Below, in pieces: positions 35,670-47,548 of a DNA stretch of 64,000 nt; the first letter of the stretch is position 1; every line of letters starts with the position of its first letter. The translations under genes and the position numbers were made by a program. The notes under the pieces are model-generated. The model was not told where the DNA came from. It worked only from the letters and a program-made list of their open reading frames with translations, and searched no databases. The DNA is from Distichodus sexfasciatus (lineage: Eukaryota; Chordata; Actinopteri; Characiformes; Distichodontidae): contig JAVGVS010000041.1 in the NCBI GenBank assembly GCA_032718565.1, forward strand, positions 2,022,035-2,086,034. Reading direction: 5' to 3'.

Positions 35670-35810
35670 AAAATATGGCGTTGCGAAGGAGACTTTCAGC
35701 AAATTCTGTGTTCGTGAAACGATTTGTTTAACAGCTGTAGAACTGCAGCAATGGCGTTTATCAGAGCATTGCGTACGAGGACGAGGAATTCCTGTCAATG
35801 TCATATGAAG
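35670..35810 (+). other. tusc2: tusc2 non-coding exon 1 with upstream ATG
   Basis: The exon ends at 35810 with ATATGAAG|GTACTACG and would splice to the acceptor at 38503-38504. The true 5' end is unknown; 35670 is a guess from the promoter elements. An ATG at 35751 opens a 21-codon upstream ORF that crosses the splice junction and stops at the second codon of exon 2 (GCC TGA), before the main ATG. Confidence 0.55.
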
Positions 35811-36689
35811 GTACTACGCTAATAACAACACCTGTGCTGGAGTAACAAACTCCTCGGTGCTAGCTAGAAGCTAGTTAGCTGTGCTGCTGTGTGTAGCGAA
35901 CAGTGGTGCTTTTTAGCTTAGTTAGCAGCTGATCCGTACCACTGAGTTCCAGTGAGATGGCATGCATTTGCAGGGAAGCGTGATGTTTGAAGACTGTTTG
36001 CTTACTTACAAGAAATACTGGACAGCTTACTCTGTTCCTAATTTATTTGAGGTAGATAGCCGGATTGGTTACATAAGGGAACATAAAATGTGGTTTATAG
36101 TTACTTATTTTATGCGACAGTCGATTAGTCGTCTATTCGTGGTCGATTAATTCTGTTCACAGAGCAAATAGTTCATTATGTTAACTGTTTTTACTTTTAC
36201 TTTACAACTATGGCTTATAAGGAGTACACACGTTATATGAGATAAACTAATATTGGTAAATCCTAAGGTTTCCTCTGATTGCTGACATTGCAGTTTTCTC
36301 CTAACTTTAACCTTTTAATTAGTTATTGGTAGTTTCATTTGGATTTACTAAAATTAAACGCTTCAGATAATGAATGTATGGATTAATGAATGAGTGTAAA
36401 GTGCACCAGAAAGCTTTTAGGTCAGACAGCAAGGTCAGATTTTCATGATATTTGCCTTGTTAGCAATCCCTTAAGTGAGATACTGTTTTTTTATATAATA
36501 GACTTTCTGTTTAGAAGATTCATTTTAAACTGCTGCGCATCTTATGCACATTTAATGCAAAAAAGACAATTCCAGGACTGTAATGTTAGTGTACATATCT
36601 TTGAAAAACTCATGTAACTAAAATTGCACATTCTCATTATCTACCTCTGATTTAGAGTTTAAATTTTATAGTCTGTTCATGTATTCTAT

Positions 36690-36770
36690 GTGCCTTCTTT
36701 GTTTTGCTGTAAAACCTGGAGTCACATCGTCTCGTCTTCAGATGAGACGTTTATTTTGACTTTGACGTGT
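36690..36770 (+). repeat. Recurrent LINE-tail-like repeat, copy 1
   Basis: TATGTGCCTTCTTTGTTTTG, then CTGGAGTCACATCGTCTCGT and GACTTTGACGTG. The same order of words occurs at 42440-42550 (plus) and, inverted, at 49565-49700. Confidence 0.6.
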
Positions 36771-38091
36771 AAAATGTGGAAAGCACATGAAGTGAAATCG
36801 GAAAGCATTGGTTTACATCTATAAGCTATAACTGGAATGTGTTTTGTCACACGATCAGCTATTACTGTAGAATAATGTGTTTTTAGTTACTTGTTATTAC
36901 CTATGTTATTACTTGTTATTACGTATGTAACTTCAAAGGGGAACCCAAGGGAATATCCAACCTGTAGTGTAACTACAATTTAGTTCAAGAATTATGCTGA
37001 ATGCATGATCACGAAAGTAGCTCAAAGTGTGTTAATATTTGCTACAAGCCATACTAAACCAATCCCACTTGATCTAGATATTTGGCTTATAATATTGCAA
37101 TATTTATAACCTTTTAACTTTTTGCTAAAACATTCACCGGTTGCTATAATGTGTGGCATGACAACTGCATTATAGTGTTTTCCCCCCTGTGTTGCAGCCC
37201 TGTTATTATATAGTGCAGCTTGTACTCTGGGATTGTGTCGCTGCACTCAAACTTGCTGTTTGGAAATTAAAGCCTGCTCTTGTGGTGGCTGGCACGTACT
37301 GCGGAGCCACAGTTGAACTTCGTAGTCACCCCATATTCAACAGACCTCATGCAATAGAGTAATGCAGGCCTGATAGCATTCAGGCGCCACGCGGGATCTC
37401 CGGCGTACTGACGTGGCTGCGAAAAAAAAGAAAGAAAAAAAATCAGGTTCGCCCAGTGATCTGACACTAGATCTGAGAGGCGCAGCTCAGAGCGCAGCTT
37501 TCACTCTCAACCACACCAACAATAGGCCTACTAGCCAATAAGCCAATCAGAAATAGGGAAGGGGCGGGCCAAACAGATTGATACAGATCCAGCAGTCGCT
37601 GGAACGCAAACCGTAAGTCACGGACAGCACGTTTGTGAAGCCAGGGGAAGACACCAAAGATGTCGATAAAGGCATAAGGAATAAATGGTGCTGGGCTTGA
37701 ATAGAGGAGGTGGGTAGTGACGGAAAGCCCCTTGGAAGCTGGTGCCAAATGCTCCGGCAACCAGGAGCATGCTTCTGCACTTTGTAAACAAGGAAGCTGC
37801 TCTATGGAACTAGCGGGAAAAAGTGCTGTCACGGCACAAATTAGACCCTAGTCATAAAGCAGCAGTCCGAGCAAGGCAACACACCTCACGTTTACCGGGG
37901 GCAACAGCCAGGGCAGATATTCCACCCTCGATGACCGATCGCGTGGCTAATTAAAAAATTTGCTTGTGCTCCTTCATTGTTGAGCATGACCTGCCATTTA
38001 CTAATCGCTCATCCACTCGCCACTTTATGTAAGAAATTAGCGGAAGATAAACCCGCCCTCGCACATCTGTCCGTCTTGAGGCAGCATATCA

Positions 38092-38345
38092 ACTAGTTAA
38101 AATTCCAACTCCCACTGAGATAAATAAGGAACTCGTTTTGAATCTCACTAGCCAAAATAGAATTTCCGATATCAGGAATTGGCATTTTAACTAGTTCAAA
38201 TTGAATTTCTGATATCAAGATTTAGCATTCTAACTAGTTGGAACTGAATTTGTGATATCAGACATACACATTATAACGAGTGACAGTTGACTTTCTGATA
38301 TCAAGAATTTGCATTGTGACTAGTTAAAACTGAATTTGTGATATC
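38092..38345. repeat. 43-bp tandem array with alternating GATATC and ACTAGT
   Basis: GATATC occurs at 38168, 38211, 38254, 38297 and 38340, every 43 bases exactly. ACTAGT occurs at 38190, 38233 and 38319, with a mutated copy at 38276 and a partial one at 38147, again in register. Each unit is close to its own reverse complement. The first 75 bases are degraded. It ends about 160 bases before tusc2 exon 2. Confidence 0.9.
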
Positions 38346-38571
38346 CTCTAAAAACGAATTAAAGCTAAAACGGCTTGCCATACCCTACTTACCTCCCGGG
38401 CATGGAAAAAAGTTCAGGCTCAGGAATTTTTTTCACTATCAGCCCAGATAATGTGGATTTGCTTAAATGCCATACTACTTTCTTCATTGTTTTTCTCCTT
38501 TCAGGCCTGAGCTCCAGACTACGGCTGGACTGTTCCTGTCTGACCTGCTGAATAATGTTCTGTCATTAAAA

Positions 38572-39708
38572 ATGGGAGGCAGTGGATCCAAAGCTAAAGG
38601 GGTCTGGCCTTTCACCGGTTCTGGGTCCAGTGGATACTCTCCGGGTTCGGTCAGTGAACAGTCTCTAGCCCGGCTCCGCAGCTCCAAAACTGCAACACCT
38701 TTTGTGTTTACAAGGAGAAGGTAAATGTTGTGGAATAAAACGACATAGACATTTTGACTAGTGCAGTGTCAGTTTTCCTGAAATATAATGTCAGATATTG
38801 CCATATATATGTTTTACTGGTAGAAATACTGGTAGAAAGAGTTAAAAGACAAATAAAAAAGCTCTAAATTATAAGTGTATTTACATATAAATAGGTAAGT
38901 GAGCCATAATGTAACCAAAGGTAGATCTTTTGGCACTTTATCCTAGTTAATGTTATTCATGTTGTGTGACTAGTACTGCCAAAGTGTTCCCAAATAGATG
39001 CAAATTTGAGCAAACCTTCCTCTGTACAGTTAAGTAAAAGATAAATTGGTGTAATTAATCACGGTAAAATTACATTTTTGCAGCGTAGGCTGTGCTAATT
39101 CATGTAGATAATTTGCACATATTCTTTCCATCCACTCTAAACAAAGTTATTTGAATTAATAATAATAATAGTAATAATAATAATGTGAATTCTTAATATG
39201 GCCTAATTAAGGAAAATGTGGATAGGACTATTATCCTCAAGTTTACTGAGTTAATATTGGATTTTATGCTGGGTTTTTTTTTCATGCTTCTTTATTGAAA
39301 TTTCTACCTCCTATGTACAATGTGTCAAAAAGGATGAGAGATGTATTTTAGATTGTGCTCTGTATTTTTGCAGTGGAAACCATGTGAATTCACAGACTGC
39401 TGTTGTGCTTGCAGCTCCCTCTACTATGACGAGGATGGAGACCTGGCTCATGAATTCTATGAAGAAACTGTGGTGACCAAAAATGGTCGGAAAAGGGCCA
39501 AGCTGAAGAGAATCCAAAAGAATCTTATACCTCAGGTAATGTGGAATTTGGTTATTGAAAAATGTACACCAAATAAATACGTAATGAACACCATATTGCA
39601 TTTATTGTTTTATCAGTCTTCTTAATTGAATTTTGTTTCCAGGGAATTGTGAAACTGGACCATCCACGAATTCATGTGGATTTTCCAGTCGTCCTCTGTG
39701 AGACTTAA
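38572..39708 (+). CDS. tusc2: Tumour suppressor candidate 2 (Tusc2/Fus1)
   Basis: A small mitochondria-associated protein linked in mammals to Ca2+ handling, immune function and lung tumour suppression. The coding exons are 38572-38720, 39415-39535 and 39643-39708, giving 111 residues; the human protein has 110. The leader of exon 2 starts at 38505. The product begins MGGSGSKAKGVWPF, with Gly2 placed for N-myristoylation, then a variable Ser/Gly stretch and TPFVFTRR. The highly conserved core follows: YYDEDGDLAHEFYEET, VVTKNGRKRAKLKRIQKN and LIPQGIVKLDHPRIHVDFPV. All splice phases fit. Ser48-Ser50 replace part of a GS pair seen in mammals, a conservative change. The gene is followed on the same strand by hyal2 and hyal1, the same gene order as in human 3p21.3. 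Confidence 0.98.
39157..39183. repeat. (AAT)n microsatellite
   Basis: AAT units with one GTA interruption, in tusc2 intron 2. Confidence 0.85.
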
Positions 39709-40216
39709 AACACATCAGACCTTGTGAGGCCAGGAGATGACACAACAATCTAATCCTCCCTTCTCCACCATCATCCTGCTCTGAACTTCCTGATGCCAGT
39801 TGGTGTTCCTCTTGGACAACGTCGTCCTCATGTGGCTGGGAGGATGTAATGCACTTCAGCAGGCTTTGGCTGAAGGCAGCCTCGTAGTGCTGTAAAGTGG
39901 AACTGGAAAGCCAGGAAAAACTGGAATATTGCCTCACACTTTGGTGTACTGATAGACAGCAGATTTCTCTTCTCCTGCTTTCTGTGATGTGCAGATACGA
40001 TAGAATGTGTGTGAGTAAGGGAGTGTGTAGAGTATTGATCTGCAGGGACTGTAAGGATGTCCTGCATGATGTCTGTTGACCAAATGTGGCATGTCTTTGT
40101 GGTATTGTATGTATCTGTTCCATTGTATCAAAGTCTGATCTGTTTGTCGTATTTGAGCCCAGACCTGCACTAGTAATCATTTGATGTACAGTAAATTATA
40201 AAAACTCACTTACTTG

Positions 40217-40222
40217 AATAAA
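40217..40222 (+). other. tusc2: tusc2 polyadenylation signal AATAAA
   Basis: AATAAA about 510 bases after the stop; the preceding 3' UTR is unique sequence. Confidence 0.6.
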
Positions 40223-40619
40223 ATGCTTTACCTGAGTTTTAGGTTATTCCTGTTTTATTAATGTTTATAGGTTTATCAGTGCATTATATTTTGGAAGCAT
40301 AACTAACTGGAGGTTCAACTTATTTCTCTTTGGAAAATTAAATCTTTTATATATATTTTTCTAGTTTCCATAATAGTTGATGGCCTTAAGCATATGATGG
40401 AATTAATTGTACATTTTGGAAAAATCAAAAACAAAAGTTTATTGGTGAATACAAATACATTTTTACAAGTAATTTCAGAGAATAACAGTTTCTTAACTGT
40501 TATTTTTATATTAGACTACATTTACCCACTTCCATCAAATGTGTATTATTACAAAAGGAAACACTGATATACATCTATATAACAATTTATAATGCAATGT
40601 ACCACCTGGAAGACTTTCA

Positions 40620-41810
40620 GTAATTCAAAGAAGCTGTGAAAATGTCCGTCAGAATCAATATCCACAGCCCTGTTCTGTTTAGACTGTTCGACATACCAGA
40701 CAACTTGGTGTTTGCCGTCTCTATCCTGGCAAGCTGTTCCTGGGCAGAGGAATGCGGGTGCGGTAAGGTGGAAAGGTCACAGGTTAAGTTCTCTGTTGTA
40801 CTTCCTCCCCTTCTTTGAAGCTCACCCCTGGGGATCAACTTTGTGTGTTGCTTCATCGCCATGGCAGTAGACGCATTATCAAAGTCGGTTCAGCACTTAA
40901 AGGTGCGTTCCATTGGAAACAGCTGCCCAGCCCCGGCGAAAAGATAAGAGGGGGCAGGGTTTTCCCACACCGGATGTAGTGGGATCTGTGGAAGCTCTGG
41001 AGAGAGGCTCCCACCCATCCGTACATGGTGTGAACATGCTAGAACAGGATGCCATGCCTGCACACAGTCACCAACACCGATAACGCAGCGATCCAACGAT
41101 GTGCGAACGTAAGGATAAAACCGATGAGAATTATGAGTGGAAGGTCACAGTTGCCTGCTGGGTTGATGAGTGTGTGTGTGTGTGTGTGTGAGAGAGCAGG
41201 GTTTGAAGGTCGAGGCAAAGGCCATGATGAAGAGACAAAGACTCCACACCAACACTGCAGATTGTGACGACACTACAGTTCATACTCTCTCGTAAATAGT
41301 CAATCATTTTTGTCTATGCAACACTTAGCCAAGATTTTTTAGGCCAAGAGATTACGGTGTCAGCAGATGTCCTCTGCCTCTTCCATTGTGTGAGGATGGG
41401 AGGGTTTGCCTTCATGGGGTGCGGGTAGCAAAGGGCGTGTGCGAGTTCAGTTCCCCTCACTTTGTTACGGCTTCCTGACCCGGCCTGCACGCGAGCGGCC
41501 GTGATGCAAAGCCTTTGGTCTCAGGGTGAATGGGAAGCGGCGGTAGGAAGGAAGTCTCTCTCAGACATAGGTAACAGAGAGAAGTGTGAGGTGAGTCAGC
41601 AGAAAGCAGGAGAAAAGACGGAACAGGATCTGGGCAGGTCAGTGTTGGCCCGGAACACTACAGGAACTGAGCTGGCCAACAATGTCCTCATCTCCTACCT
41701 GTCATGTGTTCTCCCAGGGGCCCTGATTTCCACACATCCCGTTGATGGAAAAACTTCCCCTGGGATGAGAGGAATTCTTAATATTAAAATGCCATTTTAA
41801 ACATCAGCCT
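40620..41810. other. Unexplained GC-richer, non-repetitive block
   Basis: This block between tusc2 and hyal2 is GC-richer than its flanks and has longer reading frames on both strands (minus 40617-40862; plus 41462-41800), with no domain I recognise. On the minus strand an exon-like piece sits between CTGCCCAG and CTG|GTATGT near 40695-40740. It could be an lncRNA, a regulatory block, or remains of a lost gene. A (GT)n run is at 41170-41190. Confidence 0.35.
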
Positions 41811-43000
41811 CACGTATTTTATCATGTTATTACGTTATGGGATGCAGTTAATGTATTATTATGGCCTCCCTGCTCTGTCTTAACTAAACTGGAAAATAAA
41901 ACCCATAACCGATTATGTTTGGCTGGGAAACTATATTAATATTAAATGTTAATATCACAAATTTAAAAACATGTTATTATAGTTTACTTTTAATGCCCTA
42001 CTTGTAAAGCAATTAGATTAAACTAATTAAATGCTGAGCTGAGCTGTTTAAGATTAAGTATTTATTTATTATTACTCTGTAGAAAATGATTTGATCAATG
42101 TCATGTTAATAAGCTTCAACTTAAAACAACGATTTCAACGATCTTTTATGAGTTTTCCAGTGTTATACTACAGCTGTGTTTAGGTGAATGTGTTAACATG
42201 CCACACAACAACGTTACGTTTTTAAATGCGCAAAATTGAAATATATTATGGTAATATGCAATATATTATAGTAATATATTGTAGTTCAAGTAATATATCA
42301 GTACAAGAAGATAAATCTGATGTAACATTCACGCAGAATGTGAAAAGACAAACAGGGACTTCTCTACCTCTAGTTTAAAGTTTGTATATTTTAAAGCCTA
42401 TATAGAGTTTGCTTATTGTGACTTACATGTGACTTATTTGTATGTATATATTGTTCTTACTTTATGTGCCTAACTGTAGAAACTGGAGCCACGTCGTCTC
42501 GTCTCTCTATGAACGTGTATATAGTAGAAATGACAATTAAGACTTTGACCAAATGTGAGCAATAACTAGAAAGTCAAACTTAAACTAAGCTTAAAATGAT
42601 GTGTTGAACCAGAATTTGCACATCCAGTTTGATTTAAATTGATACTTTAAGACAGAACTTAAGTTTTTAAGTTGAACCAGATGGAAATATATTTATAGTG
42701 CGTTTCAACACATTAATCATAGTCGTTGTTACAGTTTTAACTCAATCTTCTAATTTTCTCCTCTGTGAATAGACTTATAGGTCTAAGTTGTACAACTGAA
42801 ACCTCATAGAAGTTTAAATTGCATAAATTATTGTTTTAAGTTGAAATAAATTAAAGAAGTGTCTTTTCATGACTTATTGATTAAATCATTTATTTATTTA
42901 TTTTAAACTTTAAAATCCTAAATTTTTAAGTGTTTTATTTGTTGCTACATGCGGCATGAAGCCGCGCCTCCTGTCCATCATCAATATGTAGTTTATGAGG
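41811..43000. other. AT-rich intergenic DNA upstream of hyal2
   Basis: No genes seen. Contains a LINE-tail-like repeat copy at 42440-42550 and AT-rich runs with repeated AATATATTATGGTAATAT words near 42240-42300. Confidence 0.6.
42440..42550 (+). repeat. Recurrent LINE-tail-like repeat, copy 2
   Basis: GTATATATTGTTCTTACTTT, CTGGAGCCACGTCGTCTCGT, then GAAATGACAATTAAGACTTT. Matches the copies at 36690 and 49565. Such tails are known at the ends of fish LINE insertions. Confidence 0.6.
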
Positions 43001-43007
43001 CTCCACC

Positions 43008-43061
43008 TTCTCCTCCTCCTCCTCCTCCTCCTCCTCCTCCTTCTCCTCCTTCTCCTCTTCA
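43008..43061. repeat. (CTC)n microsatellite near hyal2 promoter
   Basis: Runs of CTC/CTT triplets. The minus strand encodes a spurious poly-Arg frame. Confidence 0.9.
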
Positions 43062-43199
43062 CCATCAATGGGTCAGGCTCTGGGACAGGACAGATCACAC
43101 GTTTTGAACAGAGAAATAACTGGAGGAAAGTAGATTGCGACGGGGTTTTAATCTCTAATCAACACTATGAAGTTTCCCGAGTCACTTTTGTTTGAGTAC

Positions 43200-43303
43200 C
43201 AGAGGCTCGTTCAACGACCATCAAGTCGTTTCCGAGCGCATTTACCTCAGATTACAGAGAGACTTCATTAATCCGGGAATGTTTTATACTTTTAATGTTA
43301 GAG
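43200..43303 (+). other. hyal2: hyal2 non-coding exon 1 with upstream ATG
   Basis: Ends at 43303 with TTAGAG|GTAAGTA and would join the acceptor AAACAG at 43670-43675, leaving 31 leader bases before the main ATG. An ATG at 43279 (GGGAATGT) opens a frame that crosses the junction and ends at TAG 43756-43758, overlapping the hyal2 start out of frame. The 5' end of the exon is unknown. Confidence 0.5.
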
Positions 43304-43706
43304 GTAAGTACATTGTTCTTGTTTTAAATGTGTTACTTTTTTGTTGTTTTATCACGTGTATGCTTTAAAATGTCTTTTTAAGTACGTCTCTCGTGTTGAA
43401 TGATGTGTTTTAGTTAGACTGTCACTGTCAGACACGCTTTTCTGTAGGATATCAAATTTCAGAAGTGTCCAGATGGAGCTGATAGCATTTTAATAACTTT
43501 ACTGTCAAGAAAGATCTTTTCTTGAGATAAATCTGCGTCAGAAAAGCTATCTCTCTGGGTTTAGTGAGTGTTTAGAAAATGGGCTTTCTTCCACTTCATT
43601 AATTATCACCTCTGTTGTCAGTGTTTAAGTTGAAGTCGGTCCCAGATTACAAATTTTCTGTCATCGTTTAAACAGACATAATCAGAAGCAAGGCTCCACC
43701 AAAGGC

Positions 43707-46700
43707 ATGGCTTACTGGCTCCAGTCTATATGGACATTTTGGCTCCTGGTTCCACTAGTCTCAGAATGTGTAACTCTCACACAAAATCTAAAATCCACAA
43801 GATGGCCTCTGTTCCCTGATAAGCCTTTGCTCCTTGCCTGGAATGCCCCCACGGAGGACTGCAAGCCACGCCATGGCATTGACATTCAGCGGGATCAGTT
43901 TCAGATTGTGGCTTCACCTAACGAGGGTTTTACCAAGCAAAACCTCACTATTTTCTACAAGAACCGTCTAGGCATGTACCCCTATTTTGACTCAGACGGC
44001 ACTCCAGTTAACGGTGGATTGCCTCAAATTGCCAGCTTGACACATCACGAGGAGAAGATGCCTGCGGACATCGAAAAGTACATTCGTGATCCGTTAGCAA
44101 AGGGCCTAGCGGTCATAGACTGGGAGGAATGGCGCCCCCTTTGGATACGGAACTGGGACGTTAAGAACATCTACAAGAACCAGTCCAAAATATTGGTGTT
44201 CAAGAAGAAACCAATGTTGGACCAGGGCAAACTGAACAAACTGGGGCAGCAGGAGTTTGAGGCATCTGCTCGCTTGTTCATGCTCAGGACCCTGCAGATA
44301 GCAAAGAGCCTGCGGCCCAACCAGCTGTGGGGCTTTTATCTTTTCCCTGACTGCTACAACCACAATTACCGCCACAGTTTAGAGAACTATACGGGGCGCT
44401 GTCCGGATCCTGAGGTCGCACGGAACGAACAGCTGAAGTGGTTGTGGGCTGAAAGCACAGCTCTCTTCCCATCTATTTACATAGGCTCTGTTTTGCGTGA
44501 GACGGCCTTCGCTCGTCTGTTTGTGCGGAACCGAGTGAAGGAGGGGATGAGGTTGGCCTCGGTGGGACCAGGTCCAGCTCGGCCGGTTTTCATCTATGCC
44601 AGACCCACGTACATCAATGAGCTGGAACCGCTCACGGAGGTGAGGCCTGTCATATAAAGAGTTAAACATGATTACACTCATAGACTTTCTAGGAACTAAT
44701 AGTGGTTATGTTTGTCTAACACTTTTATTTTTACCTTGATACTGATATGCTGGTGTGACTTGCGACCATGCCAATAATGTTGTCAGTATGAGTGACGTGA
44801 TAGAGGGTGTATTGTGCACATCTAGAGATGAATACTCATCGTAGTCGTTGAGTTATTCTCTGAAACAGAGAATAACTCAAAGGGCTGGTTTCTTGCTCAT
44901 GGATTAATGTACCAATGGAGATTTACCATTCAAACTCAAATTTAGAATCCTCAACTGGGAAACTGGTCCAAAGAGTGTAGGGTTTGATCTGGCACTACGC
45001 AAATATGACTTTAATAACACCCAGACCAAGAGGTTGAGGGTTCAAGTCTCTTTCCAAGACCCAATGATAACACTTTTATCACTTGAGCCAGTCCCTAAAC
45101 TCTGAGATGCTCCATGGAGACTATCCCTGTAATTAGGAATTGTAAATCATTCTGGATAAGAGGGTCTGAGAAAAGGCATTACTGTAACTTGAAAGCTAGT
45201 TGAAGTGAATGTTATAATATCATATATGTGTGAAGGTCGGAATCTTTGTAAAAAGTGTGGTATTTCTGTTGGTGAATGTGGCCCAATATTTTTATTTGCT
45301 GCTTCGTAAATCTCTAAATGAATCTTAAAACCCAAGACATTGCCTCAAAACATATTAATGCTTAACAATGTCCATGCCCAGATATCCATGATGCGACTTA
45401 TAAATGAGCTGTTAATGAGATGATTTGAATCAGATGCGTTAGACAATGGGGGAAAACACATGCTGCAGCTCTGTTTCCCTCCTGCTGTGGACAAGCCCGA
45501 TTTGGAAATGAAAATTTCTGCCATTAAGAGCACTGAAAAAAGGTGGATATTGTGATTCTCTGTTTTAATTTGTGTTGCACGCTCAGTAATAGATCCATCA
45601 GCTCTCACCACGCACATCTGGCTGTCTTTTCCTACATGTGCTCACAGTGCTTTGAACATACATGTGACATTCATTAACAGCCTCTCCTAAAATTGTTAAA
45701 ATAGGGTAATGTTGACATGAATTGGAACCAGTGGAACCTCTGTCCTACATCTGTCCTCTGCTTTTCCTCAAAATAGATGAAAGATCAAACTTATCATGAG
45801 AATCTAGAAATAATTCCATAAGAAACTTTAGATATTATTATACAAGATGCCATGTCAACATCCCTTACTCTGCTTTTATTGCCAATGCTTTACCTTAAAT
45901 TTAAATGTTTTAAATTATCTTAATTACAATTGATTTTTTTTAAGAACCCAAAATCAGACTCAAGGGCCAATTGTTACAATCATTTCCAAACATTTATATT
46001 TTTTAGCAATTACAATATTTATGTTCATTTTTGCTTCTCTAGAAATAATATGAGCATCTAAAATGCTCTGCCAAGACTTTCATATGATTCATGCAGACCG
46101 TGAGCAATCAGACCAAAAGGGACCATATCATCAGAAGAACATTACATAAAGTTTGTTTATTGAAAGTGCACAATGAACAAAATTCCCTGTGGTCTCACAT
46201 TTGAGCCTCGCTGTAGCATCACAAGAATATGCAAGATTAGAGCATCTAGAAACTTCTGCCCCTTATTTCTTTATTATGAACCGTCCACAGATGTCCACAG
46301 GTTCACAATTTTTTAAGATAGACCTCTAAATGTATTTGAAGTGCTAGTGAACATGCAACCAAGCTGAGCATCTTTAATTTGTGAAGTGTGAAGACTAATA
46401 TACGTATCATAAAATATGTACTGACATATTTTTCCATTAGTCTTAAGTCTGCAGTGATTAATCTTCACCCCTTATCTCCAGCAGCAGCCCTTTCCTGCAC
46501 GAACAAGGGTGTGTGTGTGTTTGTGTTTGTGTATATATGTGTGAGTGTACAGGAAGGGTGCGGGTTGCATTTTTTGTTCACCACCACCACCATCGCCCAC
46601 CACTGCACCAGTCCTGTGGTCATTTCCTTGCTAAGATAAGAACGGATGTTCAAAAAATGGTGCTAATAAATCCGACTACTGGCATTCCCAAATCTCTGAC

Positions 46701-47548
46701 TGGCCTGTGATCGGTTAAATGAAACCAGTTAATATTTTCTCTATTTGTTCTCTCTTGCAGACTGATCTGGTCTCCACTATCGGAGAAAGTGTTGCACTGG
46801 GAGCTGCTGGTATCATACTCTGGGGAGATGCTAACTATGCCAGCAGCAAAGTAAGTATTTGTTTATTACAAATAATTAAAAGCTCAATGGGGAATCACAA
46901 TAAAGTTCTAATGGCCTCAACACTAATTGTTTTGTGCATATTTGTAGGACCTGTATAAAAACACTATAAACAAGTGCATGACACGGTCACGTTTAGACTT
47001 TTATCTAAGTTTTTAGTGTCCAGGGTTTTCTTATTATCTTCAATAAACATAGTTTTGTTTTGGGTGTAACATGCAGTAAACCAGTCAAAGTGTTATCTCA
47101 CGGGGTGCGAGTGCAATCTCTTACCTGTCTCACTCCATCTGTCTCTCTCCCTTTCTAGGCCAGCTGCTCCAATCTTGACCAGTACCTTCGTGGGCCGCTG
47201 GGCCGCTACCTCCTCAACGTGTCCACTGCTGCAGAAGAGTGCAGCCGCTCTGTGTGCTACTCTCACGGCCGCTGCCTGCGCAGACAGCCAGACACGGAAA
47301 CCTACCTTCACCTGGATCCCCAGACCCATGTCTTGGTGACTGAGGGGGGCAAACTGAGGGTGAAGGGGCAGGCAGGACCTGAGGAGCTGGAAAAGATGAG
47401 GAAGGACTTCAGGTGTCAGTGCTTTACTGGATACCAGGGGGACAGCTGTGAGCTGCAGGACCCTCTGCAGCAGAAGGGGCTTGGGGCAAGACTACAGGCC
47501 ATGTGGGTTTACTGCCTCCTACTCCCACTGCTGTTATTATTGAGCTGA
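43707..47548 (+). CDS. hyal2: Hyaluronidase-2-like, GPI-anchored
   Basis: A glycosyl hydrolase family 56 enzyme that cuts hyaluronan at the cell surface. The coding exons are 43707-44639, 46761-46850 (90 bases) and 47159-47548, all phase 0, giving 470 residues; human HYAL2 has 473. A signal peptide covers about residues 1-22. The catalytic motif is AVIDWEEWRP, with Asp138 and Glu140. The substrate-groove elements LAWNAPTEDC and WGFYLFPDCYN are intact. Sequons include NLT, NQS, NYT and NVS. The C-terminal part has an EGF-like module (CQCFTGYQGDSC). It ends in a hydrophobic stretch, MWVYCLLLPLLLLLS, the expected GPI-attachment signal. Introns of 2.1 kb and 308 bases; the first contains a family B SINE. 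An AATAAA lies at 48216. hyal1 follows on the same strand. Confidence 0.93.
45018..45180 (+). repeat. SINE family B, diverged
   Basis: GAGGTTGAGGGTTCAAGTC, TTGAGCCAGTCCCTAAACTC, TCCCTGTAATTAGGAATTGT and CATTCTGGATAAGAGGGTCT follow the family B order. Located in hyal2 intron 1. Confidence 0.75.

Larger units (their letters stand above)
35811..38504 (+). other. tusc2 intron 1
   Basis: Non-coding. It contains a LINE-tail-like copy (36690-36770), an unclassified stretch with higher GC (about 37260-38060) and the 43-bp tandem array (38092-38345). A 121-codon minus-strand frame at 37467-37832 has no recognisable domain and no splice or codon evidence for a gene. Confidence 0.6.

Noticed and set aside
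37467..37832. 121-codon minus-strand reading frame in tusc2 intron 1
   Set aside because: No recognisable domain, no splice context, and it lies in an unclassified repeat-like stretch. Probably chance.
42910..43098. Minus-strand frame with a long arginine run
   Set aside because: It is only the translation of the (CTC)n microsatellite.
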